Translations under genes and position numbers: made by a program | The notes under the pieces: generated by a model | The model's input: only the letters and a program-made list of their open reading frames with translations | Database searches by the model: none | What the model was told of the DNA's origin: nothing | Source of the DNA: CAYUQT01 sp964596165 | Lineage (GTDB): Bacteria; Planctomycetota; Phycisphaerae; UBA1845; JAFGLZ01 | Assembly: GCA_964596165.1 (NCBI GenBank) | Contig: CAZQTW010000053.1 | Location: 1-44,586, forward strand | Length of the DNA: 44,586 nucleotides | Direction: 5' to 3' | Shown here: positions 42,777 to 44,586 of the stretch, in pieces | How the letters are laid out: the number at the start of each line of letters is the position of its first letter | Position numbering within the stretch: position 1 is the first letter of the stretch

Positions 42777-44453
42777 ATGAGCATCCGTAGCGTAGTGCCG
42801 CCGACCGAACGCCTTCGCCGATGGGGATTGCTCATCGAGGTTCACTGGCGTGCGACGTTGGTGGGCCTCGCCGGCCTGACACTCCTACTGAGACTGATCT
42901 ACGCGCTGGAGGTCCGGGGAACACCGATTCCGGAACTCTGGCGAGGATCCCAGACCGACATGTCCTTCTTCGTCGATTGGGCCCGATCCGTCGCCGCCGG
43001 TGATTGGCTGACCAACCAGGATATGCACCCCTATTTTGGCTGGGAGGAACGCGTCGGAACTCGTGATGAGTGGAATGTCTGGTACGGCGGAAAGACGTTC
43101 CATCAGGCGCCGCTCTATCCGTATTTTCTCGCCGTGTTGTTCAGGATGTGCGGACAAAGCCTCTGGCCCGTCTACATCGCACAAGCGGTCGGCAGTGCGC
43201 TGTCCGTGGTTGTGCTCGCGTCGATCAGCCGATGGTTGTTCGGTTCGATCGCGGGCGTCCTTGCTGGGGTGATGACGGCATTGTACGGCCCCCTCTTGTT
43301 CTACGACTTCGTGGCACTGCGCACCTCCCTGATGGTCTTGCTGACAGCCGCTCCGATAGGACTGCTCATTCGAGCTGAATCCACCGATCGCCCAAGAGCG
43401 TGGCTCCTTGCCGGCTCGGCAACGGGATTGGCCTTTTTGCTCCGCCCCAACGCCGGCCTGATGTGGTTCCTTGCCTTGGTAATCATCTGGATCCTGCGTT
43501 GGAACCGCCAGCGAAGCGCACTACAAGCTTCTCTTCTCCTGACGGGCGGATTCGCCGTGACTTGCCTTCCCCTGGTCGTAAGGAATGTCCGGGTTGGCGC
43601 TCCGCCGTTCGCCGTGGAGGCCGTCGGCGCGTCGACCTTCTATCTGTCCAATGTGGCCGGCGCGCCGGGAACCGGATGGGGGATGCTGCCGAACTTCCCG
43701 GACGTGATGAGGAGGACAAACGGACGGTTCGTGCCCCTGATCCGGGAAGCCTTGAGTTCGCACGAATCAATCGCCGATTGGCTAAGCCTCATCGCTCGCA
43801 AGATGGTTGCCGTCGCCCATTACTTCGAGCGTTCAAATAACGCCAACATTTACTATGCCGAGCGGTTCAGCTTGCTCCTCCGATGGGCGACGCTTCCCTA
43901 TTGGGTGATCTTCTCGCTCGGGATCGTGGGCCTCTATCTCACCTGGTCCCAACGCCGTCGCGTCGCCTGGCTGTACCTCGCCATGGCGGTGCCGTTGGTA
44001 ACCATCGCCCTGTTCTACCAGACCGATCGGTTCAGAATTCCCATGATCGTGGGGCTGATCCCCTTGGCCGCTCTAACCGTCGAGCAAGTGCTATGCCGAC
44101 GCGGCAATGTCGCTGCCGTCCTAACGGCGGTGATCGCAGTGGGAGTCGTAAGTCGCTGGCCGAGCGAAGGAGATCCCCCCCACATCCAGCGGCGAGATTT
44201 CTGCGCGGGGGCGGACGCCGCCGGCGCAGCCGGACGCCACTCGATCACCCTCACGGAAGCCCGGGAGGGAGTGAGACGATTCCCCAACGACGCCGCATGC
44301 TGGATGTCCTTGGCAAGTTGGTTGCACAAGAGCGGACAAGACGAGGAGGCCGTGCGCCAACTTGACGCGGCCATGAAGTCGGTCCCCGCAACAGACCCGG
44401 GCCGCGATGCACTGATCCGATTGCGAGAGAAGCTTCGGCAGGGCGGACCGTGA
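42777..44453 (+). CDS. GT-C membrane glycosyltransferase-like protein with TPR-like tail
   Basis: The 558-residue protein has a first helix at about 27-47 (ATLVGLAGLTLLLRLIYALE). A first periplasmic loop contains GSQTDMSFFVDWARSVAAGDW and GGKTFHQAPLYPYFLAVLF, the layout of GT39/PMT-like enzymes. About ten further helices follow to near residue 460. The C-terminal 80 residues form one or two TPR-like units (DAACWMSLASWLHKSGQDEEAVRQLDAAM). The ATG at 42777 follows GAGAAGG. It is divergent from efp. It is the fourth GT-C protein of the window; the lipid donor and target are unknown. Confidence 0.75.
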   Translation: MSIRSVVPPTERLRRWGLLIEVHWRATLVGLAGLTLLLRLIYALEVRGTPIPELWRGSQTDMSFFVDWARSVAAGDWLTNQDMHPYFGWEERVGTRDEWNVWYGGKTFHQAPLYPYFLAVLFRMCGQSLWPVYIAQAVGSALSVVVLASISRWLFGSIAGVLAGVMTALYGPLLFYDFVALRTSLMVLLTAAPIGLLIRAESTDRPRAWLLAGSATGLAFLLRPNAGLMWFLALVIIWILRWNRQRSALQASLLLTGGFAVTCLPLVVRNVRVGAPPFAVEAVGASTFYLSNVAGAPGTGWGMLPNFPDVMRRTNGRFVPLIREALSSHESIADWLSLIARKMVAVAHYFERSNNANIYYAERFSLLLRWATLPYWVIFSLGIVGLYLTWSQRRRVAWLYLAMAVPLVTIALFYQTDRFRIPMIVGLIPLAALTVEQVLCRRGNVAAVLTAVIAVGVVSRWPSEGDPPHIQRRDFCAGADAAGAAGRHSITLTEAREGVRRFPNDAACWMSLASWLHKSGQDEEAVRQLDAAMKSVPATDPGRDALIRLREKLRQGGP

Positions 44454-44460
44454 TCGGGGC

Positions 44461-44586
44461 TCACACCGGAGGCTGCAGCCCGCGTTGTGCGAATATGGCC
44501 TCTTTCACCATGCGGATGTAGGCATTGATGTTGGGTAACCGTTCAGGCCCTGGGGCCGACGAGGGACGGGGCGGATTGTCCGGAGC
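44461..44586 (-). CDS. C-terminal end of an unidentified protein, cut by window edge
   Basis: On the minus strand the frame is open from the window end (44586) to TGA at 44461, giving 41 residues: a Pro-rich part (APDNPPRPSSAPGPERLP) and then NINAYIRMVKEAIFAQRGLQPPV. The composition looks coding, and the stop lies 8 nt after the converging GT-C gene. The family cannot be named from this piece. Confidence 0.5.
   Translation of the reverse strand, partial: APDNPPRPSSAPGPERLPNINAYIRMVKEAIFAQRGLQPPV

Noticed and set aside
42588..42845. 86-residue N-terminal extension of EF-P
   Set aside because: EF-P families begin with MIKAGD-like sequence; the extension overlaps the predicted efp promoter and the divergent GT-C gene start.
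1..44586. CRISPR arrays, insertion sequences, phage or toxin-antitoxin genes
   Set aside because: No regularly spaced repeats, transposase motifs, integrase motifs or typical toxin pairs were seen on either strand.

Overview
The window looks like a scaffold piece from a GC-rich bacterium of the Planctomycetes type, probably near the Phycisphaerae. This is an inference from gene content: two PEP-CTERM surface proteins, HEAT- and TPR-rich secreted or membrane proteins, a very large SecA, a GH172/DUF2961 protein and several GT-C membrane glycosyltransferases. There is no 16S rRNA to confirm it. A 10-N gap at 20425-20434 shows that this is draft or metagenome assembly. Several -35/-10 pairs close to the sigma-70 consensus with 16-18 nt spacers are readable, and AGGAGG-type ribosome sites decide several starts.

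Layout. 1-2.4 kb: a tRNA-Glu(CTC) cut by the window edge, with its own promoter, then an ABC-F ATPase. 2.5-4.1 kb: two adjacent PEP-CTERM proteins. 4.6-5.7 kb: the rplM-rpsI ribosomal operon with promoter and terminator hairpin. 5.8-9.8 kb: argC-argJ followed closely by a family 2 glycosyltransferase and a sugar-nucleotide nucleotidyltransferase. 9.8-14.1 kb, minus strand: an NAD-dependent sugar epimerase and two tandem paralogous membrane glycosyltransferases of identical length. 14.3-15.1 kb: a short-chain dehydrogenase. 15.1-20.7 kb, minus strand: a secreted HEAT-repeat protein holding a degenerate receiver-like domain (broken by the assembly gap), a second secreted HEAT-repeat protein and a STAS-domain protein. 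20.9-27.5 kb: an alpha-toroid/heparinase-like protein, a UPF0104 membrane protein, a membrane-anchored BNR-repeat protein and another GT-C glycosyltransferase, the last two driven by back-to-back promoters. 27.4-31.9 kb: a CPBP protease and an MFS-spermidine-synthase-TPR fusion. 32.1-34.4 kb: an alpha/beta-hydrolase-fold protein lacking its nucleophile, next to a secreted GH172 protein. 34.4-37.0 kb: a hybrid histidine kinase with a heme-c motif. 37.4-42.6 kb: efp-secA-SEC-C operon with an unusual membrane-anchored SecA. 42.8-44.5 kb: a GT-C glycosyltransferase with a TPR tail and the end of another gene.

How the genes fit together. The window joins core functions (translation, arginine synthesis, Sec export) with a large share of envelope glycan and surface functions. 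The GT2, nucleotidyltransferase, epimerase, four GT-C proteins, UPF0104 protein and toroid protein could cooperate in a surface glycan, but no complete known pathway is present. No CRISPR array, insertion sequence or phage gene was seen. The least ordinary items are the SecA architecture and its small SEC-C neighbour, the secreted HEAT/pseudo-receiver protein, the probably inactive hydrolase paired with GH172, the atypical EF-P tip, and the tandem glycosyltransferase pair.
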